Shown one piece after another: positions 8,551 to 20,611 of a stretch of 46,789 nucleotides of DNA. Positions within the stretch are counted from its first letter, which is position 1. Each line of letters begins with the position of its first letter. The translations under genes were made by a program, and so were the position numbers. Where the stretch lies: assembly GCA_001632435.1 (NCBI GenBank), contig KV424115.1, positions 1 to 46,789 of the forward strand, read 5' to 3'. Under the pieces are notes generated by a model. That model saw only the letters and a list, made by a program, of their open reading frames with translations, did no database searches and was not told the DNA's origin. The stretch comes from Calocera cornea HHB12733. Lineage: Eukaryota; Basidiomycota; Dacrymycetes; Dacrymycetales; Dacrymycetaceae.

Positions 8551-11500
8551 TCCAAAGATGTGTGCTACAACTGCGGGAAGGCTGGTCACCATGCAAAGGA
8601 ATGCTATTCCCGTGGAGGAGGCCGAGCTGGCAACACCCCACCATGGCGTCAGAAGAACTCGGATTGAGCAGAGTTTGCAAAGGAGAAGACCAAGAAGACC
8701 AATGGATCTGATACCGTGCATCTATCATTTGAATGCGCTCAAGAGCGGGCAATGCTTGTGAACTTGGGCCAGCTCACCAGATCTGATTGGCTCGCAGACA
8801 CCGGAGCATCAGCTCATATCACATCAGACTGTGATCTGTTTGAAGACTATGTGATGACCAGCACATCACTCCTGGGTCTGGGCAACAAGTCAAACACAGT
8901 CCTAGGTTGTGGAACAATCCATCTCACATTCTTGAACAACGGATCTGAGCACAACGTCATCCTGAAGGATGTGCTCCATGCCCCAGATGCAGGCATCAAT
9001 CTATTGTCAATCCCCCGATGTGACCTTGCCGGAATGCATACAGAGATAGGGGGAGGATGGCTCATCATGAAGAGGAAGACCAGACAGATCATCAGATCCA
9101 GCAAGCTCTTGAGCTGTAATCTGTACAAGCTCTCAATCAAGAGCTCTGACAAGAACAACCGGGTCTATGTTGCAGCATCTGATCATGTCATGGCCTGGCA
9201 TGAACGTCTTGGACACCTGAACATTGGCTACATCCGACAGCTGATCAGCAAGAACATGGTCACGGGCCTGAAGGTCGACCTGAAGACCACCAAATGCATC
9301 TGCGAGGGATGCACAATGGGCAAGCATCACAAGGCCCCGCTCCCAAACCATGAAGGCCCACAGACCCAAGTCAGCAAATGTCTGCACAAGATCCACCTGG
9401 ATCTGATGGGGCCGTTCCCCCTATCCACTGGATCATGCAAATATGGCTTATCCATTGTTGATGATGCGACCAGTTACATATGGATCTACATCATGAAACT
9501 AAAGAGCAACACACTCACAATGTTCAAGCAGTTCAAGAATGCAGTCAAGCTCAAGACCGGAGATCAGATCCGGGTCATACAAGCTGATAATGGTAGCAAG
9601 TTCATAAACAAGAACTTTGAATCTTTCCTGGCCAAGACTGGGATCAAGCTAATCACATCTGCTCCGCACACCCCAGCACAGAACGGCACTGTTGAACGGA
9701 GCCAGAGGACCATGATTGAGCACATGAGGTGCATGCTTGAGGAGAAGAAACTTGCAAAAGGGCTCTGGGCGGAGATCCTGTCAACATCACTCTATCTGAA
9801 GAACAGAAGCCCAGCTGACGGTCTGGAGATCACACCATATGAGGCCTATCATGGCGAGAAGCCAGATCTCTTGCACCTATGCCAGATTGGATGCCAGTGC
9901 TATGTCCTGATCATGGACGAGAGCTGGAAGAAACTTGATCCAAAGTTGCAGAAGTGCATCCTGGTTAGATATGAGCAGAACATGAAGGGTGTGTACCGGT
10001 GCTGGGATCTGTACACCAAGACGATCGGCAGATCACACAGCATGATCTTCAATGAAGCATTTGGTCAGCACGTACAGCCAGATCCGCTCATAGAGATCAC
10101 CTCTGTTGAGGGGGAGCGGCAACCTCAGAGCGATGGAGATGACAAGATCGATCAGACTGAAGATGATGAAGTTGAAAGCCTGCTGAACAGACCTCCTGAG
10201 CCAGAACAGACCGGACCAAGAGTCCGCCCAAGGATTGATTATGGACCTGCAACCAGAGTCAGTGCCCAGATCAAGGAACATCGTGAATGGCAGCTCACCG
10301 AAGGCAATCCAGCAGATCTGGAGCGAGCCAAGATTGCAGTTGAATATGCATTCCTATCCATGGATATGGACCGAGACCATGAGGAACCACAATCCTACGC
10401 AGAGGCGATCCAATCCGAGCAAGCAGAACAGTGGCATGAGGCTGCACAGAAAGAGATCGACCAGCTTGAGCAGCGCGGAACGTGGGAACTGGTCAAGCGG
10501 CCCATCAATGCAAAGATCATCGGATCTAAATGGGTCTTTAAGATCAAACGTGACAAGAACGGAAAGATCATACGTTATAAGGGTCAACTTGTTGCACAAG
10601 GCTTCAGCCAAGTTCACAGAGTGAACTATTTTGACACCTTTGCTCCAACAGTAAAACCAACCACGATCCGGATCCTTCTGGCCTATGCAGCAGTCCAGGA
10701 TTGGGAGATCCACCAGATTGATGTGGTCGGAGCATATCTGCATGGAGAGCTCAAGGAAGAGCTGTACATGCACCAGCCCGAGGGATTCGTTTAGGCTGGA
10801 TCCGAAAACAAGGTCTGCAAATTGATCAAAGGTCTGTACAGACTGAAGCAGACCAGACATTACTGGTACAAGAAGCTCGCCGGAGCTCTTCAAGAACTCG
10901 GACTCAAGATCCTTGAGACAGATCACGCATGTTTCATCTGGCAGGATCTGTTCTGCATTATCACAATGCACGTGGATGATGGATGGATCTTCACGAAGAC
11001 TGGACCCAAAGACATTGTCAATATCAAGAACCCAATCAAGAGCGTGTTCAAGCTCACCAATGAGGGTGTGCTCCATTACTTGCTGGGTTTGGAGATCAAG
11101 GGTGACCGGCAAGCCCGCCAGATCACAATCTCACAGACTGGACATATCAAGAATGTTCTCGAACAATTTGGTCTGGCCAATGCCAATGCAACACAGACCC
11201 CACTAGTCCCAAGTAACCCAATCTCAGCACAGGACAGTCCGGACCTGGAAATCCTGTCAGATCATGAACAACGTGAACAGGAAGCTCACAAGGCTCACTA
11301 TCAAGGCATGATTGGCAGTCTCATGTACATCGCAGTCATGACCAGACCAGACATCGCATATGCAGTCCAACATCTCAGTCAGTACCTGATCCAACCCAGT
11401 CCGGCCCATATCACGCAGCAAAGCAAGTGTTCCAATATCTGAAGGGAACAATCAGCTCCAAGATCACGTATGGGCAGATCCAAGACCTTGTACCAGTGCT

Positions 11501-11963
11501 CTACTCCGATGCAGACTGGGGGAGCAACATGGATGATCAACGATCCATATCTGGATATGTGACCATGATTGCAGGAGGAGCGGTCTCCTGGTCCTCAAAG
11601 AAACAGCCAACTGTGGCTCTGTCCAGTGCAGAGGCCGAGTACATGGCAGCAGCTCAGGGAGCAAAAGAGGCTCTGTGGATCCAAAATTTCATAGCTGAGA
11701 TCACTGACCAGGAGCAAGACTGGGCCATCCAGATCCTAGTAAACAGTCAGGCAGCGCTCAGTATGACCAAAGATGGTGCTCACCCAGCACAAACCAAGCA
11801 CATCAATATCCGACACCATTTCCTCCGCCAACGCGTCTCTGACAACCAGATCTCATTCAGCTACTGTCCGACAGACCAGATGATCACAGATATCATGACC
11901 AAGGCCCTCGGATCCATCAAGCACTTGCAGTTTGTTGAAGATCTTGGATTGGGCGCATCTTGA
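8551..11963 (+). pseudogene. copia-1 Pol polyprotein (PR-IN-RT-RNase H), interrupted
   Basis: In frame with gag: CX2CX4HX4C knuckle (CYNCGKAGHHAKEC, 8569-8610); protease DTGA (Asp at 8797); integrase zinc domain H-H-C-C (about 9196-9330) and DD35E triad at 9400, 9586 and 9694; RT with the HVDD box at 10969-10980 (His for the usual Tyr, also seen in other fungal copia by memory); RNase H (YSDADWG, SSAEAEYMA). Defects: TGA 8665-8667, TAG 10792-10794 and a +2 frameshift at about 11410 (CATATCAC for CATCAC) before the RNase H domain. Copia-2 has CAA and AAG at the first two sites, so those stops are private; the frameshift is shared. Ends TGA at 11961-11963 just before the polypurine tract. Confidence 0.92.
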
Positions 11964-11970
11964 GGGGGAG
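11961..11970 (+). other. Polypurine tract of copia-1
   Basis: TGAGGGGGAG ends exactly where the 3' LTR (TGTGGAG) begins; plus-strand DNA priming site in retroelements. The TGA is also the pol stop codon. Confidence 0.8.
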
Positions 11971-12102
11971 TGTGGAGATCAGAGCAAGAGCGGTGACCGT
12001 AGGATAGCAAGCTGTGCACCAGATCAGGGTGGCGGACCGTAGCTACTCGTAGAAGAGATCCGCGCGTCGGATCCCTGCTCATCCAATCACTCATTTGTAT
12101 CA
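11971..12102 (+). repeat. 3' LTR of copia-1
   Basis: 132 bp, TGTGGAGATC...TTTGTATCA, uninterrupted; it shows the empty target site of nested LTR L1. Confidence 0.95.
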
Positions 12103-12107
12103 CCAAC

Positions 12108-12608
12108 TTGGCACAGCGCATGCCGTACGGGCTGCTCGACCTGACGACGGTCCTTACTCGCCGTACGTATTCCCAGCTCTGCTTCGTGCTGGTCTTGTCT
12201 CCGAGCTACCAAACCTCCCGTGCATTGTCAAACACTGTTTCTAATCTGTTCCACCGCCCATGTCCTGCGGGCTGCTCGACCCCTCACGACCGCTTTCGAC
12301 CTCCTGCTCTCCCCACACCGCTGTGTGCTGCTTCGACCTTGCTGATCACGGGCCAGAAGCCGATTGTCCAAATGCTGCTGCCACTCTGGTGCAGTGCGCA
12401 TGCCCATCTACAGTCGCGCAGCCCTATGTTCACGGCTGGGCAGGCCCTAGCACTCCCGTCAGGGCTGTCAGGTGAAAGGCCCCTGGGAAGGCCTTGTAAC
12501 TACCTGCGTCAAGTTGGCAATGCCTGTCATCTGCGCAGGGTTCAATGTCATTATGACGGGTGTGGGTCTGGTGGGTCTGGTTTCAAGACCCATCCGGAGG
12601 TATATTAG
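12108..12608 (+). pseudogene. Right part of the open frame split by copia-1
   Basis: 166 codons open from the base after the target duplication to a stop at 12606-12608, in phase with 6925-7150. The start (LAQRMPYGLLDLTTVLTRRTYS) reads like protein; the second half is Pro/Cys/Ser-rich and less convincing. No domain recognised. Confidence 0.33.
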
Positions 12609-14373
12609 ACTTGCCAGGTGCTGAAACAAGTCTGAGGGCCCGGTCAAGCTTGTGTCAGGTGACATGTGTCAAGTGGCAGGTGACGTGCCACTTGACATAT
12701 TTACAGCATCCGCCAACAGCATTCATATTCATGGTGGCTAGCTATACCTAATATTGCTCTAACTGCTCTATAGTAATTGTATATCTATAAGTAATTATAA
12801 GCTATTATCTGTGACAGTAAGTTAGCAAAAGGGAAGACGGAAGAGGGGCAACTCACTGAGGAGCGGCCAGTTGGATGCAAAGGGGGACCCTTTTATCCCT
12901 GGGAGGGAGAGGGGCGCAATCAAGCACGCAATCAAGGTCAACAAATGACACGTGACATATGCCCTGGTGCAAATGAATGTGAACTCAGAGTGGGTCTGCA
13001 ACGCAGTGTGCTTGGAGATGCAAGGGTCTAAGTCCAAGCTGGTCATGGATCAAAATGCCTGATCAGGGCCATAACGACTGTGGAGTCTTTCGTCACCTGA
13101 AGGCCCTGGTGCCAGCGGCTGTCAGTTGTCTGCGCGTTTGTGGATGCCCTACTGGCTGCTCAACCGTTCACAGCGGCCTTGACTGGGTGTGCTCCCTGCT
13201 CCCTCCCGGCTCTCACGTTGCACTATGCCTCGCCGACTGTTTCGACACGTACCTTACGCACCTACTTCGGATACGATCAATCGGGATTCAATCCTTTGCT
13301 GACCCTGTTCCCTCTACCTGCTTTTTTGATACGAATTCGGCGTGCCTCACCGAGAGATGACTGCCTTGCCACTTTTCATCTAGTCTGGCGGATCGCATGC
13401 ACACGGCTACAGAATCATACTGCATGCAGTATCTACGCAGTGGCGTTCAGTGACTCACACATATGCACGCACCAAGCATACCGTGCTTATGCTTCCAATG
13501 GAACACGCTCAGCGCTGGGCGAGCGATTGGGTCGAATAAAGGGCAGATTCAGCGATGTGTTGCAGAACGGGATCTATCTGGAAGAGAGATGAAATCTACG
13601 ACCCAGTGACACGCTTCAACTGGTTGCCTGCCTGGAGCCTCCGCGGCGCTCTTTTGGCCCGAGCCAGAACACGGTGATTTGTCAGTCATAAAGCTACCTA
13701 CAGATGGTAGGCAGCGCTGAGCATCATACAGACAGCTCGGGCAACACTACGGAACATTGTGTTGACGTGTAGGAGAATCATGACCCAACATATCGCTTAC
13801 AGAGTGCTATAGGTGCCCAGCTACGACACTTATGGAGACGCGCATGTCTTAGGACGTCAAACGTGCAACATCCCGCTTCCACAACAGAAAGACGACGTCT
13901 TATCACATATATTGCGGTTTGTGAGTGAAAGCGGTTCGCGGGTAATTCAACTCACCGTCTCTCCCAAACTCCGTAATCCTACAACTCCACAAGAGCACTA
14001 AATATACGCGATTGGGACTGACATTTTGTGAGCTGTGCACCTTCCCATGTTCCACGTAGGCTCCAATCTAAGAAGCGGACAGCGGAGATAGTGGGCGACG
14101 CACGAACCAATTTGACCCGCGAACCGCTAACCTACGTTCCAGGTTGTTTGAGACGCGTTCAGTGTGACTTGCTCAGTGCGCAAGCCTTCTGCCGACGCGC
14201 CCACTGCCAGGAGCTCGGGGCAGGCTACAATCGGATGGCTGGCCTCTTGCACAACCTCCTGCCGGAGCATCCGTTGCTAATGGCTTGGGCAGTCTACAGT
14301 TTGGTTACACAGCCCGGACCGCGAAAAGAGTGATGAGTGAAGTAGACTCGTCTCATTATGAGGCCAGCGTATA
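12609..14373. other. No recognisable gene; one strong hairpin
   Basis: Contains a perfect 12-bp inverted repeat TGTCAAGTGGCA/TGCCACTTGACA with 7-nt spacer (12667-12678, 12686-12697). Open frames at 13140-13592 and 14028-14333 (+) show no motif I know. Confidence 0.45.
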
Positions 14374-14381
14374 AGTATAAC

Positions 14382-14896
14382 TAGGAATGCGCACCGGCTT
14401 GAACCGAACCGTGAAAACCGCAGTTTTGCGGTTCGGTTCCGGTTTGGGCACCATGACCGGACCGAAACCAAGACCGGCTCTCTCAGAATTTGTGAACCGA
14501 ATCGAACCGGTTCGAACCGGTTCGCAATCGGTTTCAGGGTCACATGCTCATTTGGTTTCCCAAAGGAGAAACTCGCCTAAATTCGCTGGCTCTCGTCCTC
14601 AAACTACCTTGAGACGCGCAGGCCACGCCTCCACGTTTGTCTCTCCGAGCTCATATCTGAGATCCTGGGCACCAAGAACCACTCTGGCCGCCGGTACCTG
14701 GTGATGGCGACCTGTGTCCGCGCCATTTTGCGCAAATCTGCAGCATCGTCACGACCCTCTCTCGAACCTGTTATGAACCGGTTCAAGACCGGTTCAAGAC
14801 CAGACTATGACCAAGACCAGACCAAGACCGCCTGATTCTGAAAAGTCGAACCGGTTCCAGACCAAACCGGACAGAACCAAACCGAATGCATCCCTA
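14382..14896. mobile_element. hAT-like MITE copy 1
   Basis: 515 bp, ends TAGGAATGC...GCATCCCTA, target duplication AGTATAAC/CGTATAAC (14374-14381, 14897-14904; 7 of 8). The ends are filled with ACCGGTTC/GAACCGGT motifs in both orientations. No coding capacity. An 8-bp duplication and TAGGGATG-type ends point to the hAT superfamily. Three more full copies are in this window. Confidence 0.82.
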
Positions 14897-15030
14897 CGTA
14901 TAACCAAGGGAGGCAAGGGATAGCTATAATCAATCCATTTGCGAGTCCGCCCCTGTACGTATGACCAACTTTGTTTGCACTTGATGCAAATTTGGCTGGC
15001 GACCGTACAACACCAAGACCACACTCTGGG

Positions 15031-15555
15031 GTTATTGTCTAGAATACCGTCCGGATAAACTCAAACAGCTAGAATACCCCTCGGCTCCCCAAAAATCTAG
15101 AATACCGTTCAGGGACCTACTCTTCGGCATGGAGGCAGAGCCTGGTCAGGATCAAGTCTCAAAGATAAGATCCCATTGTAAAATGCCACTTTGCCACTAA
15201 AGCCTCAATGATAATTGCTGTTTTGATGTAGCCTCAGTTGCTGAATGAGAAGTGAACAACATAGAGCTAGGTCTGAGTAATGATATTGGCAAATAATAAC
15301 TGGATATGTGGTGCAAACTATGTTGCTTAGTCCTTGCTGCTAAGTACAAAACTTACACTTTCATAATTTCTACAATTACATTACTCATCAACATCAAGCT
15401 TTTTTGAATACAGGAGGTTGTAGACAAGACTTAATTGTGCCAGGCCTGCAGCTCTGTGCCAAAGAGTAGGTCCCTGAATGGTATTCTAGAGTTTTGGGGA
15501 GCCAAGCGGTATTCTAGCTTTTTGAGTTTACCCGGACAGTATTCTAGACAATAAC
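15031..15555. mobile_element. Long-TIR MITE A
   Basis: About 99-bp inverted repeats (15031-15129 and 15457-15555, about 90% alike), starting GTTATTGTCTAGAATAC. Each arm holds three CTAGAATACC-like repeats. A direct repeat CCACACTCTGGG flanks it (15019-15030 and 15558-15569), giving a target duplication of about 10-12 bp. The 325-bp interior is AT-rich and non-coding. Long TIRs and a duplication of about 10 bp suggest a MULE-derived element. Confidence 0.85.
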
Positions 15556-15642
15556 TTCCACACTCTGGGATGGCTGCCTTCTTGTGATTGTCTAGTGCCT
15601 AGCTCTGGCTGCCCCTTCTATGGAGTGCTGCATCCCTCTGCC

Positions 15643-16551
15643 AGGTGAAATGCTAGGAGAACTGGCCAAGACCCTTGTGAATGCCAGGATACCCATAGAC
15701 TGCGTAACATGCTAGGATACCTGTCAAGTACGTGTTCAAGTCCCCTGGTTGCCTGACATCCCCATTGAGCATAAAGTTGAAAACAGGAGCATAGGTTATT
15801 GGAGCAATACAATGAGCATAGACTACATAGTATGCAGGATATACTTGGATAATGCCCTGGTTAATAGAACCACTCATGTCAGACAATGTCAGTATAAGCA
15901 AGACCCATGAGACATGCAGGCAAGCGTGTTCTTGACTTCAGGTAATTGTACTACGCATGCATGCAAAAGGAGAACTGGCACCAGTTAAGTGGTATATAAG
16001 GACAGGCTTTGTGACCATGTTGATTACGTTATCATAATTATGCACAATGAGGACATCACACAACTGGGGGACTTGACGCGTACTTGACGGGTATCCTAGC
16101 ATTTTCCATGGTCTATGGGTATCCTGGCATTCACAAGTGTCTTTGTCAGGAATGGGGGCCGGGCTGGATGGGATAGGTGGGTGGATGGTGAGGTTCAAGC
16201 AGGGTGGAGCAAATTAGGTGCCTGCACTTGGCAGAGCTTGACAAGACGTGATAGTAGAACAAAATGGGAGCCAGGGATGGCAGTACTTGGTGCATTGGAA
16301 TGAGGACCTTCAGGATGCAGGATAGAGCAGAACAGTGGCTGGAGGTTGTGAACCAGGAGCAGGAGAACAAGCAAACAAATGGGTGTAGTTCAAGGACATG
16401 GTGGTTACAGGTTGATGTGGCAAGGGGACCAGGTCCCCATTTTGCTCGCAAGGTCACTGTCTCGCGCATTGAGGGACCCGTGGTCCCCATTTTGCTTTGC
16501 TCTGTACTCTATGCTCATGACAGTCTTGGTGGGTATCCTAGCATTTAACCC
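15643..16551. mobile_element. Long-TIR MITE B
   Basis: 909 bp, ends AGGTGAAATGCTAGGA and its inverse TCCTAGCATTTAACCC, flanked by a perfect 10-bp duplication TCCCTCTGCC (15633-15642, 16552-16561). Further inverted blocks lie inside (about 15673-15750 against 16058-16136), with repeats of ATGCTAGGATACC. A short direct repeat GGTCCCCATTTTGCT occurs twice near 16433 and 16484. No gene recognised inside. Likely MULE-related by duplication length. Confidence 0.85.
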
Positions 16552-16799
16552 TCCCTCTGCCTGTGCCTCAAATTGCCCTCCTAGTCACCTCTCCACTACC
16601 AGCCCTATTGCCCTGATTGTCAAGAGCAACATCAGGTCCTTCATCCCATTCTTTACCAGGCAAAGAGGGTCGTCATTGGTGGTCTTTTGAGAGGTCAGCG
16701 TCTGGTCATTGCTGAGTGCTCTTTGTCAGTGGGAGGGGCAAAGAAACAGCTTGTGTTGAGATAGGAGGCATCACCAACTCACCTGTCTGGGTATGCCCA

Positions 16800-17628
16800 T
16801 GTGAGGGCACACAACCCACAGTAGGACAATCTGGAGGAATCGGAATAGGTAGAGAGGGTGTAGAGGATGTTGTCTAGGCTATTCCAATCCTCTGGAATGT
16901 GATAGAGTCCAATTCTGCTTCTGTTTGGTGGCTGGAGGTTCGGAACGGGTGATTCCAGATATTTGGTGAAGTGGTCGACTTGTGGGGCCAATTCCAAGGA
17001 GGGGGATAGATGGGGAATGTGTAGGAGAACACACTACAACCAATTCCGAAGGGGCAGAGTTGATATTGAGCTATTTCTGCTCCGTTTGGGGATGGGAGGT
17101 CAGAATTACACAATTCCAAAGTTGGCAGTCCGGAATAGGGATTGGCAGGTGTAGAAGGGCAAGGAGAGAGCGGAATAGGTATGAGATGAGATGCTGGGTC
17201 ACTATTTCCCACAGGAGGTTGCGGGGAATCCTCAGAGATCAGATCTGAGGACTCCCGTACTGTCCTAGTCTACTATATATAGGAATTCGGAGTGCACTGC
17301 TATCCAAACTAAACCCTAAGTGTTGTTTAGCCTTCCTGTGCCTTTGTATAGCCTATTCCAATCCTGCACTGCCCATTCTGCTTGTTGGAACAGCATTCCA
17401 GTGATGCATTGCCTTGGGGCGGTGCCAAGGTTGCGTATGGCTATGCAAGTGTGGGAATGGACTGGAATCCCTGGAGAACCTTTGGAATAGGAGCCTGGGC
17501 ATTCCCTGAGGCTGGGACATCTTGTCCTGTCCCATTCTGTTCTGTATTGAGCTATTCCATGGGGCTTCAAGGTGTTGTGGGGTCCGGAATATTGGAAAAG
17601 GCTTTGGAGTTGCTATAGTGCCCTGAGA
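16800..17628 (+). mobile_element. Solo LTR L2, abutting copia-2
   Basis: 829 bp, close relative of L8 (about 90% alike by eye). Begins TGTGAGGGCACACAACCC and ends GTGCCCTGAGA (expected CCTGACA). The flanks do not match (GCCCA left, GTTGC right). The right flank is inside the RNase H region of copia-2, the left flank is unrelated DNA, so the LTR marks a deletion or recombination junction. Confidence 0.85.
17229..17281 (+). promoter_or_regulatory. LTR L2 promoter: 23-bp dyad and TATA box
   Basis: TCCTCAGA-GATCAGA-TCTGAGGA (17229-17251), perfect 8-bp arms, followed after 22 bp by TATATATA (17274-17281). Confidence 0.75.
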
Positions 17629-20611
17629 GTTGCTCCCCCAGTCTACATTGGAGTAGAGCATTGGTACAAGGTCTTGGATCTGCCCATACATGATCTTGGA
17701 GCTGATTGTTCCCTTCAGATATCGGAACACTGGCTTTGCTGCGTGATATGGGCCAGACCAGGGTAGATCAGGTATTGGCTCAGGTGTTGGACGGAGTACG
17801 CGATGTTGGGTCTGGTCATGATTGTGATGTTCATAAGACTGCCAATCATGCCTTGATAGTGCACCTTGCAATTTTCTTGTTCATGTTGTTTATGATCTGA
17901 CATGATCCCTAGGTCTGGACTGTCCTCTGCTGAGATCGGGTTACTTGGGTGTAGCGGGGCTTGGATTGCATTTGCGTTAGCCAGACCAGATTGTTCAAGG
18001 ACATTCTTGATATGTCCAGTCTGTGAGATTGTTTTCTGGCAGGCTTGCCGGTCACCCTTGATCTCCAAAACCAGCAAGTAATGGAGCGCGCCCTCATTGG
18101 TGAGCTTGAACACGCTCTTGATCAGGTTCTTGATATTGACAATGTCTTTGGGTCCGGTCTTTGTGAAGATCCATCTGTCATCGACATGCATTGTGATAAT
18201 GCAGAACAGATCCTTGCCAATGAAGCATGCTCAATTGGTCTCAAGGATCTTGAATCCAAGTTGTTGAAAAGCTCCGGCAAGCTTCTTGTACCAGTATTGT
18301 CCAGCCTGCTTTAGTCTGTACAATCCTCTGATCAACTTGCAGACCTTGTTCTTGGATCCAGCCTTAACAAATCCCTCAGGTTGACGCATGTATAGCTCCT
18401 CCTTGAGCTCACCATGTAGATATGCTCCAACTACATCAAGCTGGTGGATCTCCCAATCCTGAACCACTGCATGGGCCAGGAGGATCCAGATTGTGGTTGG
18501 CTTGACTGTCAAGCAAAGGTGTTGAAATAGTTCACTCTGTGAACTGGGCTGAAGCCTTGTGCAATGAGCCAACCCTTGTAATGTATGATCTTTCCATTCT
18601 TGTTGTGTTTGATCTTAAAGACCCATTTAGATCCAAACATCTTTGCATTGATGGGCTGCTCAACCAGTTCCCACGTTCTGCGCTGCTTGAGCTGGTCAAT
18701 CTCTTTCTGTGCGGCCTCATGCCACTGTTCTGCTTGTTTGGATTGGATTGCCTTTGCATAGGATTGCGGTTTCTCATGGTATTGGTTCAGGTCCATGGAC
18801 AGGAATGCATATTCAATTGTGATCTTGGCTCGCCCCAGATCTGCTGGATCACCTTCAGTGAGCTGCTGTTCATGCCATTCCTTGATCTGAGCGCTGACTC
18901 TGGTTGCAGGTCCATAGTCAATCATTGGGTAGACTCTTGGTCCGGTCTGCTCTGGTTCAAGATCTTAGTTGAGCATGTTCTTGACTTTGTTATTGTTGAT
19001 CCGATTGGTCTTGTCATCTCTGTCACTCTGAGGTTGCCGCTGCCCCTCAACGGAGGTGATCTCTATGAGTGGATCTGGTCATACGTGTTGAGCAAATGCT
19101 TCATTGAAGATCATGCTGTGCAATCTGCAGATTGTCTTGGTGTACAGATCCCAGCATTGGTACACACCTTTCATGTTCTGCTTGTATCTGACCAGAATGC
19201 ACTTTTGCAACTTTGGATTGAGTTTCTTTTGGCTCTTGTCCATGATCAGGACGTAGCATTGGCATCCAATCCCAATCTGGTGTGGGTGCAAGAGATCTGG
19301 CTTCTCGCCATGATAGGCCTTATATGGTGTGATCTCCAGACCGTCAGCTGGGCTTCTGTTCTTCAGATAGATGGATGTTGACAGGATCTCTGCTCAGAGT
19401 CCCTTTGCAAGTTTCTTCTCCTCAAGCATGCACCTCATGTGCTTGATCATGGTCCTCTGGCTCTGTTCAACAGTCCCGCTCTGTACTGGGGTGTGTGGAG
19501 CAGATGTGAACAGCTTGATCCCAGTATCAGATAGGAAGGCTTCAAAGTTCTTGTTGACAAACTTGCCTCCATTATTGGCTTGTATGACCAGGATCTGGTC
19601 TCCGGTATCAAGCTTGACTGCACTCTTGAACTGCTTGAACATTGTGAGTGTGTTGCTCTTTAGTTTCATGATGTAGATCCATATGTAACTGGTCGCATCA
19701 TCAACAATGGATAAGCCATATTTGCATGATCCAGTGGATAGGGGGAACGGCCCCATCAGATCCAGGTGGATCTTGTGCAGACATTTGCTGACTTGGGTCT
19801 GTGGGCCTTCATGGTTTGGGAGCGGGGCCTTGTGATGCTTGCCCATCATGCATCCCTTGCAGATGCAGTCAGTGGTCTTCAGATCAACCTTCAGGTCTGT
19901 GACCATGTTCTTGCTGATCAGCTGTTGGATGTAGCCAATGTTCAGTTGTCTGGGACATTTGTGCCAGGCCATGACGTGATCAGACGCTGCCACATAGACC
20001 CGGTTGATCTTATTTGTGTTCTTGATTGAGAACTTGTAGAGGTTGAAGCTCAAGAGCTTGCCAGATCTGATGAGCTGTCTGGTTTTCTTCTTCATGATGA
20101 GCCGTCCTCCCCCTATCTCTGTATGCATTCCGGCAAGATCACATTGGGGGATTGACAATAGATTGATGCCCGCTTCTGGGGCATGGAGCACATCCTTCAG
20201 GATCACGTTGTGCTCAGATCCGTCGTTCATGAATGTGAGATGGATTGTCCCTCAACCTAGGATGGTGCTGGACTTGTCACCTAGACCAAGAAGCAATGTG
20301 CTGGTCTTGATGTAGTCTTCAAGTAGATCATGGTCTGATGCAATATGAGCTGACGCTCCAGTGTCTGCCAGCCAATTCAATCTGGTGAGCTGGCCCAAGT
20401 TCACAAGCATCACCTGGTTTTGAGCATGTTTGAATGATAGAAGTGCCGTATCAGATCCGTTGGTCTTCTTGGTCTTCTGCTTTGTGATGTGTGCTTGATC
20501 CGAGTTACTCTGATGCCATGGCGGGGTCTTGCCGGCTCAATCACCTCCACAGGAATAGCGTTCCCTTGCATGGTATCCAGCCTTCCCACAGTTATAGCAC
20601 CCGTCTTTGGA
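17629..20611 (-). pseudogene. copia-2 Pol remnant
   Basis: Homologous along its length to copia-1 Pol. Zinc knuckle, protease (LADTGASAHI), integrase and RT (HVDD) can be followed. Key losses: the second His of the integrase zinc domain (HKCPRQL for HERLGHL), the second catalytic Asp (QANNGGKF for QADNGSKF), a TGG-to-TGA stop after AKGL (19394-19396), TGA after ETN near 18231, TAA near 18965, and a frameshift near 18520. It carries the same CATATCAC +2 frameshift as copia-1 (about 17744-17752). Confidence 0.92.

Larger units (their letters stand above)
7151..12102 (+). mobile_element. Ty1/copia retrotransposon copia-1, complete ends, inactive
   Basis: Bounded by TGTGGAGATC at 7151 and CATTTGTATCA at 12102, with a perfect 5-bp target duplication CCAAC (7146-7150 and 12103-12107). 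Order is LTR, tRNA primer site, gag, zinc knuckle, protease, integrase, reverse transcriptase, RNase H, polypurine tract, LTR; integrase before RT defines Ty1/copia (Pseudoviridae type). Stops in frame and a frameshift make it non-autonomous today. The two LTRs differ by roughly nine substitutions and one indel over about 133 bp, so the insertion is not recent. The 5' LTR later received a 458-bp LTR of another family. Confidence 0.95.

Noticed and set aside
10354..11112. 252-codon minus-strand frame
   Set aside because: Shadow of copia-1 RT.
17353..17871. 172-codon minus frame joining copia RNase H to other sequence
   Set aside because: Chance fusion across the copia-2/L2 junction.
18539..19381. 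280-codon plus-strand frame
   Set aside because: Antisense of copia-2 integrase and RT, which align with copia-1 on the minus strand.
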